Shown piece by piece: positions 1-14,717 of a stretch of DNA of 64,000 nucleotides (position 1 is its first letter; each line of letters starts with the position of its first letter). Below the pieces are notes generated by a model. The model saw nothing but the letters and a program-made list of their open reading frames with translations, had not been told where the DNA came from and did no database searches. The position numbers were made by a program, and so were the translations under genes. This DNA is from Streptomyces sp. DH5 (GTDB lineage: Bacteria; Actinomycetota; Actinomycetes; Streptomycetales; Streptomycetaceae): positions 1-64,000 of the forward strand of contig NZ_JAHWGP010000002.1 in assembly GCF_020873915.1 (NCBI RefSeq). Direction: 5' to 3'.

Positions 1-2
1 TG

Positions 3-481
3 TGCGAGAACACCCCCCTGCGCGAAGGCAGCGAGGAATACCTCGACAGCGAGAAGTACCAGCTCCGCCCCCGCGACTGGGAGGCCGCGGAACGCGAGGG
101 CCGCACGATCACTCCCCTCATCACCCGACTCAACACCATCCGGCGGGCGCATCCCGCACTGCACCGGCTCAGGAACCTGCGCTTCCACCGGACCGACAAC
201 GACGCCGTGATCGCCTACAGCAAGCGCAGCGGAACGGACGTCGTGCTCGTGGTCGCCAACCTCGACCCCCACCACACCCAGGAGGCCACGGTCTCGTTGG
301 ACATGCCGCAACTCGGCCTGGACCGGCACGAGTCGGTTCCGGTACGCGACGAACTCACCGGCGAGACCTACCACTGGGGCAGCGCCAACTACGTGCGGCT
401 GGAGCCGGGGCGGGCTCCCGCGCATGTCCTGCACGTCCAGCGACCGCCCGCCGCACAGCGAAACGGAGGGCGAGGAACGTC

Positions 482-485
<4 letters not shown>
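3..485 (+). CDS. glgE: Maltose-1-phosphate maltosyltransferase GlgE, C-terminal part
   Basis: The open frame enters from the left edge, so only about the last 160 residues are present. GlgE transfers maltose from alpha-maltose-1-phosphate onto alpha-1,4-glucan chains in the cytoplasm. What is visible is the end of a GH13 catalytic domain (helical region with [17 protein letters not shown]) followed by a beta-sandwich C-terminal domain with [10 protein letters not shown] and the closing [11 protein letters not shown], which is typical of GlgE. The stop overlaps the treS start (ATGA at 482-485), implying translational coupling. Next come treS, maltokinase and glgB, the complete GlgE pathway, which makes the assignment strong despite truncation. 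Confidence 0.88.
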
Positions 486-2200
<1,715 letters not shown>

Positions 2201-2228
2201 GCGTGTGCCGGCGTAAGGAGGCGTCACC

Positions 2229-3587
2229 ATGACGAAGACCGCATTCCTGCGCCCGCGGAGCGCGCCCGCCGAGCCCATGGAGTCGCTCACCGGGCTGCTG
2301 CGCGAATGGCTGCCGCTGCAACGCTGGTTCGCCGGCAAGGACCGGCCCGTCACCGACCTGGGTGTGCTGTCGATGACGGAGCTGTTCCCTGGCTGTCTGC
2401 ACGTCCTGGTGCACGCCGGGCACGGTGGCGTACCCGCTCCCGGGGGCACCACCCCGGCCGGTGACTGCTACCAGCTGCTCCTCGGCGTACGGGAGCACCC
2501 CGCGCCCCGGCTCGGCAAGGCGCTCATCGGCAGGGTGACGGACGGCACGCTCGCCGGCACGACCGTCTACGACGCCCTCCACGACCCGCGCGCCGCACAG
2601 CTGCTCCTGGAGCGGCTCCGCCGGCCCGGCGCGGCCGGCCCGCTGCGGTTCGAGTGCGACGCGTCCCAGCAGGTGCCCGCCGGACTGGTGCCCCGGCTGA
2701 TGACCGCCGAACAGTCCAACTCCTCGCTGGTCTTCGGCGACGAGTACATCCTCAAGGTGTTCCGGCGTATCCAGCCCGGCGTCAACCCGGACCTCGAGGT
2801 GCCGGGGGCACTGGCCCGCCAGGGCTGCCACCGGGTCCCGGCACCGGTGGCCTGGCTGCACACCACGCACCCGTTCACGGCGACGCTCGGGGTGCTCCAG
2901 CCGTATCTGCGCGACGCCTCCGACGGCTGGACGCTGGCCCAGGACGCGCTCGCCGCCGGCGACGACTTCACCGCGCAGGCGCACGCCCTGGGCCAGGCCA
3001 CGGCGGACGTCCACCTGGCGCTGTCCTCGGCGTTCCCGGTCGGCGCTCCCGGGGAGAACGGGCGGACGGCGGCGGCGATGACGGAGCGGCTGACCGCCGC
3101 GGCGCACGCCGTGCCCACGCTCCAGCCGTTCGTGCCGGGGCTGCGGGCGGCCTTCGCCGCGCTGGCCACCTGTGACGCCGGGCCGCCCGCCCAGCGCATC
3201 CACGGCGACCTGCACCTGGGGCAGGTGCTGCGGGCCGGACGCGAGTGGTTCGTGATCGACTTCGAGGGCGAGCCGTCGCGGCCGCTCTCCGAACGGCGCA
3301 GCGCCCACTCCCCCGTGCGGGACATCGCCGGGATGCTGCGCTCCTTCGACTACGCCGCCCGCCAGCGCCGCCCGTGGCGCCCGGAGTGGGCGCGCCGCTG
3401 CCGCGAGGCCTACTGCGCGGGCTACGCGGCCCGCGCCGGCTGGGACCCGCGCAAGAAGCACGGTCTGCTCCGCGCCTACGAGACCGACCGTGCCGTGTAC
3501 GAGGTGCTGTACGAGGCCCGGCACCGACCCGACTGGCTGCCCGTACCCATGGCGGCGATCGAGCGCCTCGCCGTGAGAGGAGACTGA
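2229..3587 (+). CDS. mak: Maltokinase (Mak/Pep2)
   Basis: ATP-dependent maltokinase that makes maltose-1-phosphate, the donor for GlgE. The 452-residue protein has an N-terminal cap region ([17 protein letters not shown], typical of maltokinases), then an aminoglycoside-phosphotransferase-like kinase fold. The catalytic loop is HGDLHLGQV with His325 and Asp327, and the metal-binding motif is VIDFEGEP with Asp344. An AAGGAGG site lies 6 bases before ATG 2229. It sits 28 bp after treS, to which it is functionally linked (TreS-Mak form a complex in mycobacteria), and 4 bp before glgB, so the four genes are surely one transcript. Confidence 0.93.
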   Translation: MTKTAFLRPRSAPAEPMESLTGLLREWLPLQRWFAGKDRPVTDLGVLSMTELFPGCLHVLVHAGHGGVPAPGGTTPAGDCYQLLLGVREHPAPRLGKALIGRVTDGTLAGTTVYDALHDPRAAQLLLERLRRPGAAGPLRFECDASQQVPAGLVPRLMTAEQSNSSLVFGDEYILKVFRRIQPGVNPDLEVPGALARQGCHRVPAPVAWLHTTHPFTATLGVLQPYLRDASDGWTLAQDALAAGDDFTAQAHALGQATADVHLALSSAFPVGAPGENGRTAAAMTERLTAAAHAVPTLQPFVPGLRAAFAALATCDAGPPAQRIHGDLHLGQVLRAGREWFVIDFEGEPSRPLSERRSAHSPVRDIAGMLRSFDYAARQRRPWRPEWARRCREAYCAGYAARAGWDPRKKHGLLRAYETDRAVYEVLYEARHRPDWLPVPMAAIERLAVRGD

Positions 3588-3591
3588 AGCC

Positions 3592-5826
3592 GTGGCCCTG
3601 CACGACACCCACGAGACCCCGCTTCCCGAAACGGCCGGGCCCGCCCCGTCCGCGCCCGCGGCCCCGGGAGCCGCCCCGGCCCTCGACCCCGTCGACCGGG
3701 GGCGCCTGCTGGCGGGCGCCCACCACGACCCGCACGCGCTCCTCGGCGCGCACCCGGTGCCCGGGGGGATCGCCTTCCGGGCGCTGCGCCCGTTCGCCCG
3801 CGAGGTGGCGGTGGTCGTCGACGGCGGTCGCACCGCCCTCGTATCGGAGGGCGACGGCCTGTTCTCCGTCGTCCTGCCGCTGGACGCGATCCCCGCGTAC
3901 ACCCTGGCGGTGGCCTACGAGGACGACGAGCCGGCCGAGACGCACGACCCGTACCGGTTCCTGCCGGCGCTCGGCGAGTTCGACCTTCATCTGATCCGCG
4001 AGGGCCGCCACGAGGAGCTGTGGACGGCGCTCGGCGCGCACCCGATGACCCACCAGGGCGTCACCGGGACCCGCTTCACGGTGTGGGCGCCCAACGCCCA
4101 GGGGGTGCGGGTCGCCGCCGACTTCACCCACTGGGACGGCACGGCGTTCCCGATGCGCTCGCTGGGCTCGTCCGGAGTGTGGGAGCTGTTCCTGCCGGGC
4201 GTCGGCGAGGGTGCCCGCTACAAGTTCGAGATCCACTCGCGCCACGGCCACCGGTTCCTCAAGGCCGACCCGATGGCGCGCCGCACGGAGGCGCCGCCGA
4301 ACACGGCGTCCGTGGTGACGGCCTCGCACTACGAGTGGGGCGACGCCGAGTGGTTCGCGCGGCGGGCCGAGAAGCCCGTGCACGAGGCGCCGTTCTCGGT
4401 GTACGAGGTGCACCTGCCGTCGTGGCGGCCGGGGCTGACCTACCGCGAACTCGCCGACGTGCTGCCCGCGTACGTCACGGAGATGGGCTTCACGCACGTG
4501 GAGCTGATGCCGGTCGCCGAGCATCCCTTCGGCCCGTCGTGGGGCTACCAGGTCACCGGGTTCTACGCGCCCACCGCCCGCCTCGGCACCCCGGACGACT
4601 TCCGGTACCTGGTCGACGCCCTGCACCAGGCCGGCATCGGCGTGATCATGGACTGGGTGCCGGCCCACTTCCCGAAGGACGACTGGGCACTGGCCCGGTT
4701 CGACGGGGACCCGCTGTACGAGCCCGGCGACTCCCGTCGCGCGGAGCACCCCGACTGGGGGACCTACACCTTCGACTTCGCCCGCACCGAGGTGCGCAAC
4801 TTCCTGGTCGCGAACGCCGTGTACTGGTGCCAGGAGTTCCACATCGACGGGCTGCGCGTCGACGCGGTCGCCTCGATGCTCTACCTCGACTACTCGCGCG
4901 AGGACGGCGGCTGGGAGCCGAACGCGTACGGCGGCCGGGAGGACCTGGCCGCGATGGCGTTCCTCCAGGAGATGAACGCGACCGTCTACCGCCGCTGCCC
5001 GGGCGTCGTGACCATCGCGGAGGAGTCCACGGCGTGGGGCGGGGTGACCCGGCCCACCGACACCGGCGGCCTGGGGTTCGGGCTGAAGTGGAACATGGGC
5101 TGGATGCACGACTCACTGGAGTACGTCTCGCACGAGCCGGTGCACCGCAAGTACCACCACCACGAGATGACGTTCGCGATGGTGTACGCCTACAGCGAGA
5201 ACTACTGCCTGCCCATCTCGCACGACGAGGTGGTGCACGGCAAGCAGGCGCTGGTGTCGAAGATGCCCGGCGACTGGTGGCAGCGGCGCGCCAACGTCCG
5301 CGCCTATCTGGCCTTCATGTGGGCCCATCCTGGCAAGCAACTGCTTTTCATGGGACAGGAGTTCGCCCAGGGAGCCGAGTGGTCGGAGAAGGAGGGACCG
5401 GAGTGGTGGCTGCTCGACGAGGGGTACCACTCGGCCGGTGACCACCGCGGGGTGCAGGACCTGGTGCGCGACCTCAACACCGTGTACCGCGCGACACCGG
5501 CGCTGTGGCAGCGCGACACCGACCCGTCCGGCTTCCGGTGGGTGTCGGTCGACGCCGCCGACGACAACGTCTTCGCGTTCCTCCGGTACGACGCCGAGGG
5601 CTCCCCGCTGCTCGCCGTGTCCAACTTCTCGCCCGTGGTCCGGCCCGACCACGTCCTCGACACCGGCGACGACGTGATCGCCTGGCGGGAGGTGCTCAAC
5701 ACCGACGCCGTGCGCTACGGCGGTGGGGGCGTCACCGACCCCGGCCCGGTCAAACCCGAGGACGGCCGCATCCGGCTGACCCTGCCACCGCTCGCGACGG
5801 TGTGGCTGGCGCCCGTCCCCCTGTGA
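3592..5826 (+). CDS. glgB: 1,4-alpha-glucan branching enzyme
   Basis: Adds alpha-1,6 branches to the linear glucan made by GlgE. The 744-residue product has the long actinobacterial architecture: an N-terminal carbohydrate-binding module N1 (about 30-140), a CBM48 module (about 150-250, [17 protein letters not shown]), the GH13 barrel and a C-terminal all-beta domain. Catalytic residues are Asp424 in GLRVDAV and Glu477 in TIAEEST; the later [12 protein letters not shown] carries the third acidic residue. The GTG start at 3592 follows GAGAGGAGA of the maltokinase end by a few bases. Being in a GlgE-type operon, its product is probably a GlgE-type glucan rather than glgA-made glycogen. Confidence 0.94.
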   Translation: MALHDTHETPLPETAGPAPSAPAAPGAAPALDPVDRGRLLAGAHHDPHALLGAHPVPGGIAFRALRPFAREVAVVVDGGRTALVSEGDGLFSVVLPLDAIPAYTLAVAYEDDEPAETHDPYRFLPALGEFDLHLIREGRHEELWTALGAHPMTHQGVTGTRFTVWAPNAQGVRVAADFTHWDGTAFPMRSLGSSGVWELFLPGVGEGARYKFEIHSRHGHRFLKADPMARRTEAPPNTASVVTASHYEWGDAEWFARRAEKPVHEAPFSVYEVHLPSWRPGLTYRELADVLPAYVTEMGFTHVELMPVAEHPFGPSWGYQVTGFYAPTARLGTPDDFRYLVDALHQAGIGVIMDWVPAHFPKDDWALARFDGDPLYEPGDSRRAEHPDWGTYTFDFARTEVRNFLVANAVYWCQEFHIDGLRVDAVASMLYLDYSREDGGWEPNAYGGREDLAAMAFLQEMNATVYRRCPGVVTIAEESTAWGGVTRPTDTGGLGFGLKWNMGWMHDSLEYVSHEPVHRKYHHHEMTFAMVYAYSENYCLPISHDEVVHGKQALVSKMPGDWWQRRANVRAYLAFMWAHPGKQLLFMGQEFAQGAEWSEKEGPEWWLLDEGYHSAGDHRGVQDLVRDLNTVYRATPALWQRDTDPSGFRWVSVDAADDNVFAFLRYDAEGSPLLAVSNFSPVVRPDHVLDTGDDVIAWREVLNTDAVRYGGGGVTDPGPVKPEDGRIRLTLPPLATVWLAPVPL

Positions 5827-5934
5827 GCGCCGGCGACGACGCCAGGTGTCCCGCGGCCCCGGCGGGGCATTCGGCATCGTACGGCCGAGGGCACTCGGCG
5901 TCGTCGCGGCAGGTCACAGAAGGGGCGGAGACAC

Positions 5935-7023
5935 GTGCGGACCGTGGGAGTGGAGGAGGAACTCCTCCTCGTCGATCCTGACACCGGAGAACCGCGGGCG
6001 ATGTCCGCGGCGGTGCTCGCCCGTGCCGAGCGGGAAGGCTCGGGCAAGGACGTTTTCGAGAAGGAACTCCACGAGCAGATGCTGGAGTTCGCCACGCATC
6101 CGCAGTCGTCGATGGAGAGTCTGCACGCGGAGATCGTCCGCTGCCGCAAGGAGGCCGCCGGGCACGCCGGGGAGATCGGCTGCACCGTCGCCGCGCTCGC
6201 CACGTCCCCGCTGCCGGTCAGCCCGTCCATCGGTGTCAACCGGCGCTACCGGTGGATGGAGGAGCAGTACGGCATCGCCACCCGGGAACAGCTCGTCATG
6301 GGCTGTCACGTCCATGTCTCCGTCGAGTCCGACGAGGAGGGCACCGGGGTCGTCGACCGGCTGAGGCCCTGGCTGCCGGTGCTGGCCGCGCTGAGCGCGA
6401 ACTCGCCGTTCTGGCAGGGCAGCGACACCGGTTACAGCAGCTATCGCAGCCGGGTGTGGCAGCGCTGGCCCTCCGCCGGCCCGGCGGAGATCTTCGGCTC
6501 GCCCGAGCGGTACCACCGACGGGTCGCCGACATGGTGGCGACCGGCGTGATCCTCGACGAGGGGATGGTCTACTTCGACGCCCGGCTGTCCCAGCGGTAT
6601 CCGACCGTGGAGATACGGGTTTCCGACGTCTGCCTGCACGCGGAGACCGCCGGACTGGTCGCCACCCTCGCCCGAGGACTGGTGGAGACCGCGGCACGGG
6701 AGTGGCGGGCCGGCGAGGAGCCGCTGGACCCCGGCGTCAGCCTGCTGCGGTTGTCCGCCTGGCAGGCGGCCCGCTCGGGCCTGGCGGGTGAGCTGCTCCA
6801 CCCCCGGACCATGCGGCGCGTGCCCGCCGAGGATGTCGTGCGCGACCTCCTCGACCATGTCGCCGAAGGTCTGGAGGCGCACGGGGACCTGGAGCGCGCC
6901 CGTGAGGGGTGCGCCCGGCTGCTGCGCGACGGCAACGGCGCCCAGGTGCAGCGGGACCTGATGCGGCGCACGGAGAGCCTGCGGGATGTCGTCACGGAGT
7001 GCGTGCGGCACACCCAGGCGTAG
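5935..7023 (+). CDS. YbdK-family carboxylate-amine ligase (glutamate-cysteine ligase 2 type)
   Basis: The 362-residue protein belongs to the GCS2 (YbdK) family of ATP-grasp-related ligases that join glutamate, or another gamma-carboxylate, to an amine such as cysteine. Seen are the N-terminal TVGVEEELLLVDPDTG, the metal-binding segment EKELHEQMLEF, the central CHVHVSVES and VEIRVSDVC, all hallmark blocks of the family. GTG start at 5935 with an AGGGGCGGAG site just upstream. It is 108 bp after glgB, and that gap contains an 11-bp inverted repeat (5833-5843 and 5897-5907), so it may be separately transcribed. Streptomyces use mycothiol, so a true glutathione role is doubtful and the actual substrate is unknown. 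Confidence 0.85.
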   Translation: MRTVGVEEELLLVDPDTGEPRAMSAAVLARAEREGSGKDVFEKELHEQMLEFATHPQSSMESLHAEIVRCRKEAAGHAGEIGCTVAALATSPLPVSPSIGVNRRYRWMEEQYGIATREQLVMGCHVHVSVESDEEGTGVVDRLRPWLPVLAALSANSPFWQGSDTGYSSYRSRVWQRWPSAGPAEIFGSPERYHRRVADMVATGVILDEGMVYFDARLSQRYPTVEIRVSDVCLHAETAGLVATLARGLVETAAREWRAGEEPLDPGVSLLRLSAWQAARSGLAGELLHPRTMRRVPAEDVVRDLLDHVAEGLEAHGDLERAREGCARLLRDGNGAQVQRDLMRRTESLRDVVTECVRHTQA

Positions 7024-7035
7024 GGCGGGGCGGGC

Positions 7036-7269
7036 TCAGAGGATCAGGATCAGGGCGTAGGCCAGGAAGAAGGCCGCGAACACCACCGCCACGGCGAGGA
7101 TCGCGGTCAGGGGCCCCTTGGACCAGCCCTTGGTCGGATTGTGTGTCTCCCGGGGGCCCGCCTCCGGCATGCTGCTCTCCGCGGGCGGGGTCTCACCGGG
7201 CGGTACGCCGCCTCCCGGCTCGAGGCCGGTGGTGCGTCGCGGATCGGGGTCTGGGTTCACGTAGCTCAT
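7036..7269 (-). CDS. DUF6480 small membrane protein
   Basis: A 77-residue protein with a conserved actinomycete pattern: MSYVNPDPDPRRTTGLEPG at the start, a Pro/Gly-rich middle, the motif ETHNPTKGWSKGP, and one C-terminal transmembrane helix (about 55-77, all hydrophobic to the last residue). This matches what I know as DUF6480, a Streptomyces family of unknown function. The same frame is open further upstream but the conserved start is at 7269. It is convergent with the ligase (12 bp apart) and divergent from the acyl-CoA synthetase. It is probably inserted in the membrane with the tail anchor. Confidence 0.8.
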   Translation of the reverse strand: MSYVNPDPDPRRTTGLEPGGGVPPGETPPAESSMPEAGPRETHNPTKGWSKGPLTAILAVAVVFAAFFLAYALILIL

Positions 7270-7423
7270 GGGGTCCGGGTCCCCCGAAACCGGCGAGGTC
7301 ATCAGTGGGGACACACTTGTCGCGATCCCGGCGCGGAGGCGGTCCGGCTGGACTACATTCAGGCAACCGCCGATGACTGTCCTCACCGGCCGAGTCACGC
7401 CCCGTACATGTCAGGAGCAGCGC

Positions 7424-9328
7424 ATGCGCGACCTCGCTCTCGCTCCCCCGTCCGCCGCGCCCCTGACCGGCGGTCTCGCCGACAGCCTCTTCACGAGGGC
7501 GGACGAGACTCCGAACCTGCCCGTGCTGGCCCACCGCACCGACCCGGCCTCCTCCACGTGGGAGGAGGTCACCGCGGTGGAGTTCCGGGACAGGGTCGTC
7601 GGCCTGGCCAAGGGCCTGATCGCGTCCGGCATCTCCCCGGGCGTGCGGGTGGCGATCATGGCGCGCACCCGTTACGAGTGGACCCTGCTGTGCCACGCCC
7701 TGTGGACGGTGGGCGCCGAGGTGGTGCCGATCTACCCGACCTCCTCGCGCGACCAGGTGGAGTGGATCCTCAGGGACGCCGGCTGTGTCGCCGTCCTGGT
7801 GGAGGACGAGCAGAGCGTGATGACCGTCGGGTCGGTGTGCGCGGTCCTGCCGCGGCTGCGCCATGTGTGGCAACTGGACGGGGGCGCGCTGGAACAGCTG
7901 ACGGCGCGCGGCGAGTTCATCCCGCCGGCCACGGTGGACTCGATGCGACGCATCGTGCTGCCGGACTCCACCGCCGTGATCGCCTACACGTCCGGCACCT
8001 CCGGCCGCGCCATGGGCTGCGCGCTGAGCCACCGCGGTCTGGCGTTCGTCTGCGACACCCTGCTGGAGGGGTGGGGTCACACAGCGGCGCCGACCGGGGA
8101 GCAGGGCGCCGTCCTCGCCTTCCTTCCGTTCTCCCACGTGTACGGGCTGATGGTCCAGAGCCTGTGTGTCCGGGGCGGTCTGCTGATGGGACACGAGCCC
8201 GACCTGGGCGGGGAGTCGCTGTCCTCGGCCCTGCGCACCTTCCGGCCCACCTACCTGTACGCGGTGCCCTCGCTGCTGGAGAAGATCTACAAGAACTTCC
8301 TGCGTACGGCGCAGCAGCAGGGCCGCGGCGCGCTGTTCGAGCGGGCCGCCGGCACGGCCCGGGACTTCGCCGCCGCGGTCGAGCGGCAGCGGCTGGGCCG
8401 GGGCTCCGGGCCTGGCTTCGACCTGCGGCTGCAGCACGCCCTGTACGAGCGCACCGTCTACCGGCGGCTGCGCGCGGCGCTGGGCGGCCGGGTGCTGCGG
8501 GCCACCTCCGGCGGTTCACCGCTCAACCGTGACCTCTCCCTCTTCTACGAGGGCATCGGCATCTACGTCCACGACGGGTACGGGCTCACCGAGACCTGCG
8601 GCGGGGCGACGATGCAGCCGTTCGGACGGGAGAAGTCCGGCACCGTGGGGCAGGCGCTGCCGGGCACCGGGATCCGGGTGGCCGACGACGGGGAGATCCT
8701 GGTGCGCGGACCGTCCGTGTTCCAGGGCTACCTCGGCGACGAGGCCGCCACCCGGGCCTCGCTGAGGGGCGGCTGGCTCGCCACGGGGGATCTGGGCCGG
8801 CTGGACGACGAGGGCTATCTCACGATCACTGGCCGCAAGAAGGACATCATCGTCACGAGCAGCGGCAAGAGCGTGGCACCCGCGGCCCTGGAGCACCGGC
8901 TGCGGATGCATCCGCTGGTCCACCAGGCCGTCGTGGTGGGCGACGACCGCCCCTGTGTGGGCGCCCTGATCACGCTGGACCCGGATTTCCTGTCCGACTG
9001 GCGCGCCGCGCTGGCCCTGCCGGGCGACGCGCCGGCCCGGGAGGCGCGGGAGGAGAACGCGCTGCGCGAGGAGGTCGCGCGGGCGGTCGCCGCGGCCAAC
9101 AGCAGCGTGTCGCGCGCGGAGTCGATCCGGGTGTTCCGGGTGCTGCCCGAGCCGTTCGACGTGACCAACGGTCTGCTGACGCCGTCGATGAAGCTGCGCC
9201 GGGACGAGATCGTGCGCCGCTACGCGCTGGAGATCGACGCGATGTACCAGTCGCGCACGCGTCCGGGGCGGACGCCGGTGCCGGAGGAGTCCGCGGGCTG
9301 GGACGACTCCGACAACGTGTTCCGCTGA
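7424..9328 (+). CDS. Long-chain acyl-CoA synthetase family AMP-forming enzyme
   Basis: The 634-residue protein is a FadD15-type acyl-adenylate-forming enzyme: residues 40-100 carry the N-terminal AMP-binding fold, Y188-G198 is the phosphate-binding loop, GYGLTETCGG is the adenine/acid motif, ATGDLGRLDDEGYLTITGRKKDIIV is split over the hinge, and a C-terminal domain carries the terminal-Lys region LLTPSMKLRRDEI. It should activate fatty acids to CoA thioesters. The phosphate loop is unusual: YTSGTSGRAMG lacks the Pro-Lys of the usual TSGTTGxPKG. ATG 7424 has AGGAG 8 bases upstream; the frame stays open upstream to 7268 but crosses the divergent promoter region, so I reject the longer start. 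Confidence 0.87.
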   Translation: MRDLALAPPSAAPLTGGLADSLFTRADETPNLPVLAHRTDPASSTWEEVTAVEFRDRVVGLAKGLIASGISPGVRVAIMARTRYEWTLLCHALWTVGAEVVPIYPTSSRDQVEWILRDAGCVAVLVEDEQSVMTVGSVCAVLPRLRHVWQLDGGALEQLTARGEFIPPATVDSMRRIVLPDSTAVIAYTSGTSGRAMGCALSHRGLAFVCDTLLEGWGHTAAPTGEQGAVLAFLPFSHVYGLMVQSLCVRGGLLMGHEPDLGGESLSSALRTFRPTYLYAVPSLLEKIYKNFLRTAQQQGRGALFERAAGTARDFAAAVERQRLGRGSGPGFDLRLQHALYERTVYRRLRAALGGRVLRATSGGSPLNRDLSLFYEGIGIYVHDGYGLTETCGGATMQPFGREKSGTVGQALPGTGIRVADDGEILVRGPSVFQGYLGDEAATRASLRGGWLATGDLGRLDDEGYLTITGRKKDIIVTSSGKSVAPAALEHRLRMHPLVHQAVVVGDDRPCVGALITLDPDFLSDWRAALALPGDAPAREAREENALREEVARAVAAANSSVSRAESIRVFRVLPEPFDVTNGLLTPSMKLRRDEIVRRYALEIDAMYQSRTRPGRTPVPEESAGWDDSDNVFR

Positions 9329-9482
9329 GGACGCCCGGGGCCGTCCCGGTCCGCGAGGGGTTTGTCACCGACGACGCACGGGCATGCGGGCGCGTAGGCT
9401 CCGCGCTCACGGGAACCCACCAGATCGGGGGACGCACAGGACAGCGACGACCGCCCCGTTGTGCCGGGGCCTGGAAGGCGAG

Positions 9483-9917
9483 ATGGCACCCGAGCCGCGT
9501 AGGGACAGGACACTGGCCGGCGAGGAGATCACGAGCCGCATCGCCAGCTTCCCGGGGGAGCTGCACGATGTGACGGACGCACGCATGGTCGCGGAGGAGT
9601 TCCTCTTCGACCTGGCCCGCGTGTCGGCGCCGTCGGCGCCGGAGCACTGGGACGACATACTCCTGGTGGTGACGGAGCTGGCCGCCAACGCGGTCCAGTA
9701 CGCACCCGGCCCCTTCGAGCTGCGTCTGCGCAGGACGTTCGACGGGGTGCACGTGGTGATGCGCGACAGCAGCACCACGGAACCGGCCCCGCGGCCCTTC
9801 CATCCGAACAGCGGCGGGGGCGGGATCGGCTGGCATCTGATCCACACGCTCTGCGATCAGGTCAGTGTGGTCCGTGACGGCCACGGCAAGGACATCCACG
9901 CGTTCCTGCCGTGGTGA
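9483..9917 (+). CDS. RsbW-like ATP-binding protein (putative anti-sigma or serine kinase)
   Basis: A 144-residue GHKL-fold protein of the RsbW/HATPase_c_2 family. The N-box region is VVTELAANAVQYA (about 60-75), a degenerate G1 region follows around MRDSSTTEP, and GGGGIGWHLIHTL is the lid/G2 region. These proteins bind an anti-sigma antagonist (STAS) or a sigma factor and can phosphorylate the STAS serine. ATG 9483 follows AAGGCGAG. The region upstream holds GTTT-N16-GGGCAT at 9360-9385, one base off a sigma-B-type site. No sigma factor is adjacent; its partner could be any of the STAS proteins downstream. Confidence 0.8.
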   Translation: MAPEPRRDRTLAGEEITSRIASFPGELHDVTDARMVAEEFLFDLARVSAPSAPEHWDDILLVVTELAANAVQYAPGPFELRLRRTFDGVHVVMRDSSTTEPAPRPFHPNSGGGGIGWHLIHTLCDQVSVVRDGHGKDIHAFLPW

Positions 9918-9951
9918 GCCGCCACGGACGCGGTGGTTTGCAGGCCGCAGC

Positions 9952-10323
9952 TCAGACGGCCGGCTCCTCACGGGGCGGCAGCCCGTGGTAGTAGTCGCCG
10001 ACCGCGGAGAGGTAGGCCGGGTCCATGGTCTCGCTGTCCGTCCGGAACCGGGGCGCCTCCTTCACCTCGGCACGGGTGCAGGACACGGTCACTCTCTGTT
10101 CCCCCGGTTCCACGGTGCTCACGACACCGACCGGCACGAGGACGCTGCGTCCGAACACCCACACGCCGGTGTCGACGACGAGGTGCCGCATCCCGTGGTG
10201 GTCGGCCTGGCGGTCGACGTGGCCGATGGTGCCGTCGCTCGCGACGACGGTGTAGCCCGTGAGGTCCCGCTCTGTCACGGGACCCAGGTCCGGCGTGTAG
10301 GACCAGATGCTGTGGATGGGCAC
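9952..10323 (-). CDS. PRC-barrel domain protein
   Basis: A 123-residue protein whose first half is a PRC-barrel (TERDLTGYTVVASDGTIGHVDRQ ... HLVVDTG ... RSVLVPVGVVSTVE). PRC-barrels are small beta-barrels found in photosynthetic reaction centre H subunits and RNA-maturation proteins; in Streptomyces they are common in stress-induced small genes, with unknown function. The C-terminal 40 residues (EVKEAPRFRTDSETMDPAYLSAVGDYY) form a helical tail common in this subgroup. ATG 10323 follows GGGGAGGAAACGA. Two sigma-B-like sites lie upstream on this strand at 10404-10428 and 10497-10521. Confidence 0.83.
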   Translation of the reverse strand: MPIHSIWSYTPDLGPVTERDLTGYTVVASDGTIGHVDRQADHHGMRHLVVDTGVWVFGRSVLVPVGVVSTVEPGEQRVTVSCTRAEVKEAPRFRTDSETMDPAYLSAVGDYYHGLPPREEPAV

Positions 10324-10403
10324 TGCTCGTTTCCTCCCCGGTGACGTCCGCTGCGCGGAGGGAGCGGGTCCGGTGTCCGCCCGCGCCCTCCTTCACAGGG
10401 CCA

Positions 10404-10428
10404 ATACCCGGCGGGGGCCCGTGCATTC
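10404..10428 (-). promoter_or_regulatory. Candidate sigma-B-type promoter (GAAT-N15-GGGTAT)
   Basis: On the minus strand GAAT is followed after 15 bases by GGGTAT, matching the sigma-B consensus GNNT-N14-16-GGGTAC/T of S. coelicolor. It would give a leader of about 75 bases for the PRC-barrel gene starting at 10323. The match is by eye only. Confidence 0.35.
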
Positions 10429-10496
10429 GAGAGGCGCGGACCCGGAAACGCGGCCTCGGCGGACCGTGCGCGGCGCATCCCGGGAAATCGGTCCAC

Positions 10497-10521
10497 GTAC
10501 CCCTGACGGCGCAAGGTATGC
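10497..10521 (-). promoter_or_regulatory. Candidate sigma-B-type promoter (GCAT-N15-GGGTAC)
   Basis: On the minus strand GCAT, 15 bases, then GGGTAC: a full match to GNNT-N14-16-GGGTAC/T and the same GCAT-N15-GGGTAC form as at 17171-17195 and 60236-60260. It reads toward the PRC-barrel gene at 10323, with a leader of about 165 bases that includes the second candidate site at 10404-10428. Confidence 0.45.
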
Positions 10522-10569
10522 ACACCCCCTCCGGTTTTTCTTCACACTTCTCCGGGGCCGCCTCACGCT

Positions 10570-10599
10570 TTGTTCCGCACCCGCAACGTGGGTTAGCCT
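10570..10599 (+). promoter_or_regulatory. Candidate vegetative (HrdB-type) promoter
   Basis: TTGTTC at 10570-10575 and TAGCCT at 10594-10599, 18 bases apart, resemble the principal-sigma pattern TTGACA-N17/18-TANNNT. The predicted start near 10606 would leave a leader of about 65 bases before the hybrid kinase ATG at 10673. The rest of the 350-bp interval 10324-10672 holds the two minus-strand sigma-B-like sites and no gene that I can support. Confidence 0.4.
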
Positions 10600-10672
10600 G
10601 CGGCGTATTTCTCATCGCGCAAATCCGTGAACTGCGGAAACGCGCACTGACTCAGCCGGAACGAGGGTGCGC

Positions 10673-14674
<4,002 letters not shown>

Positions 14675-14717
14675 GCCCCGCGGCAGGATCCCCCGGTCGT
14701 CGAGGAGCGTACGCGGC

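Noticed and set aside
5833-5907. An 11-bp inverted repeat (GCGACGACGCC) with a long spacer after glgB
   Set aside because: It could be a regulatory cruciform or chance at this GC content. Nothing links it to a factor, so it is only mentioned under the next gene.
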